Origin: Vibrio spartinae
GTDB taxonomy: Bacteria; Pseudomonadota; Gammaproteobacteria; Enterobacterales; Vibrionaceae
Reading direction: 5' to 3'
NCBI RefSeq assembly: GCF_024347135.1
Contig: NZ_AP024908.1
Coordinates: forward strand, 558,001-622,000
DNA length: 64,000 nt
Shown: one piece after another, positions 63,174 to 64,000 of the stretch
How positions within the stretch are numbered: position 1 is the stretch's first letter
How the letters are laid out: each line of letters starts with the position of its first letter
Program-made: the position numbers and the translations under genes
The notes under the pieces: model-generated
The model's input: the letters and a program-made list of their open reading frames with translations, nothing else
What the model was told of the DNA's origin: nothing
Database searches by the model: none

Positions 63174-64000
63174 TCAGGACAATGCCACAGACTTGATTTG
63201 TGCCCACACGGACATGCCGGCCGATAACCCCAATTCAGATGCTGATCTCAGCGTAATTTGTGCCAGCAAACGATGGTGACTGGACAATGCCAGTACCACA
63301 ACCACCTGTCCTTGCTGCGCCTTGCGATGGTCAATATCGACAATCACAGCCGGCAGGCGATTGAGCATTGTGGTTTGTTCCGGCTCATACAGCGCAATAC
63401 TGACATCAGAAGCCAACACCCGGCACCGGTACAACTGACCTTTCTCCCCGATATGTCCGGGTGCCCAAATCGTGACATTGTCACTTTCAAGTTGTGTGAC
63501 CCGATCCGAATGATGGTCAACTACGCGGGTATCAAAAATACTCCCCAACTCCTCACCAAATATATCCTGATGACCAGGATCGGACATCACAACCTCGGCT
63601 TGATCACTGACCACGACTTGTCCGTTTTGAAACAACACGACATGATCGGCTAAACGAGCCAGCTCCCGAACCGAATGTGTCACATAAATCACCGGAATGG
63701 ACAGCTCCTGATGAATCTTCTCCAAATACGGTAGGATCTCGGATTTCAGTTTGACATCCAGTGCAGATAACGGCTCATCCATCAATAATAATTTGGGACA
63801 AGTCAGCAACGCGCGCGCAATCGCAATTCGCTGCTTCTCTCCCCCTGAGAGTTGATGAACCGAGCGATCCAACAGATGACTCACACCGATAAAACGACAA
63901 ATACTGTCCACAGAGATCCGCCGTTTACTGGCTGGGATCCGTCGATAACCGTATTCCAGATTCTGCTGAACGGATAGATGCGGAAATAATCCGGCCTCCT
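63174..64000 (-). CDS. modC: Molybdate ABC transporter ATP-binding protein, 5' end outside window
   Basis: About 275 residues visible, read to the window edge. The visible start ...AGLFPHLSVQQNLEYGYR, then the ABC signature LSGGEKQRIAIARAL, Walker B LLLMDEPLSALD and H-loop YVTHS; a C-terminal TOBE/MopI-type domain (residues ~190-275, PAVIVDIDHRKAQQGQVVVVLAL), diagnostic of ModC. Energises molybdate uptake; modA and modB would lie outside the window to the right. The Walker A is not in view. Confidence 0.92.
   Translation of the reverse strand, partial: EAGLFPHLSVQQNLEYGYRRIPASKRRISVDSICRFIGVSHLLDRSVHQLSGGEKQRIAIARALLTCPKLLLMDEPLSALDVKLKSEILPYLEKIHQELSIPVIYVTHSVRELARLADHVVLFQNGQVVVSDQAEVVMSDPGHQDIFGEELGSIFDTRVVDHHSDRVTQLESDNVTIWAPGHIGEKGQLYRCRVLASDVSIALYEPEQTTMLNRLPAVIVDIDHRKAQQGQVVVVLALSSHHRLLAQITLRSASELGLSAGMSVWAQIKSVALS

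Overview
The window looks like a chromosomal segment of a marine Vibrio (Vibrionaceae). Three things point there: the vxrA-vxrB-vxrC two-component locus beside yciH, a DUF3319 gene and ddl (an arrangement I recall from Vibrio cholerae chromosome 2), the HlyU-family and ComFB-family pair, and the general protein style. The species is not determined. Moderate GC, pectin and melibiose utilisation genes and a complete yejABEF operon fit a versatile heterotroph. No CRISPR array, prophage or rRNA operon was seen.

Layout. 1-6.3 kb: a secreted pectinesterase (3' end outside the window), elbB with a LysR gene, yjjG, a GntR/UTRA regulator and an unknown membrane protein. 6.5-12.7 kb: a Nudix hydrolase leading into the yejABEF peptide importer operon. 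12.8-16.8 kb: a long GAPDH, an unknown protein, and a cytochrome b561 / YceI pair. 16.9-20.6 kb: focA, a LysR regulator and the OLD-family nuclease ybjD. 20.8-24.4 kb: a 5'-nucleotidase-like enzyme without a signal peptide, a 31-residue membrane microprotein with its own terminator, and a multi-pass membrane protein with an OmpA-like tail. 24.4-32.1 kb: yjdM, a hotdog thioesterase, sgrR, a LysR gene preceded by a six-unit 16-bp tandem repeat, the protein acetyltransferase Pat, and a SPOR lipoprotein. 32.2-36.4 kb: ddl overlapping tail-to-tail with an atypical tyrosine recombinase, then DUF3319, yciH and an iron alcohol dehydrogenase. 36.4-37.6 kb: a non-coding stretch with a decayed ISNCY-like transposase. 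37.6-41.8 kb: the vxr cell-envelope stress operon. 42-44.9 kb: pntAB. 45.2-47.4 kb: HlyU-family and ComFB-family genes and a diguanylate cyclase.

The most accessory-looking part is 47.5-53.5 kb, an AT-rich block with two divergent surface-modification modules. One is an MBOAT O-acyltransferase plus an SGNH protein (minus strand). The other is SxtJ, DUF5989, a NodU/TobZ-type carbamoyltransferase and an SGNH hydrolase (plus strand). Hexamer and heptamer tandem repeats lie at its control region and right edge, and it stops against the 3' end of a tRNA-Gly(UCC) gene. I infer a glycan or small-molecule O-acylation and O-carbamoylation island whose substrate is unknown.

53.6-64 kb: tRNA-Gly, an ETF-QO/etfA/etfB/acyl-CoA dehydrogenase operon, alpha-galactosidase and a divergent melR-like regulator, a second copy of the same tRNA-Gly with related upstream DNA, a small coiled-coil protein and modC (5' end outside the window).

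Across the window, short direct tandem duplications (6, 7, 15, 16, 17 bp periods) occur repeatedly in intergenic DNA, several immediately after stop codons. This looks like a genome-level mutational signature.
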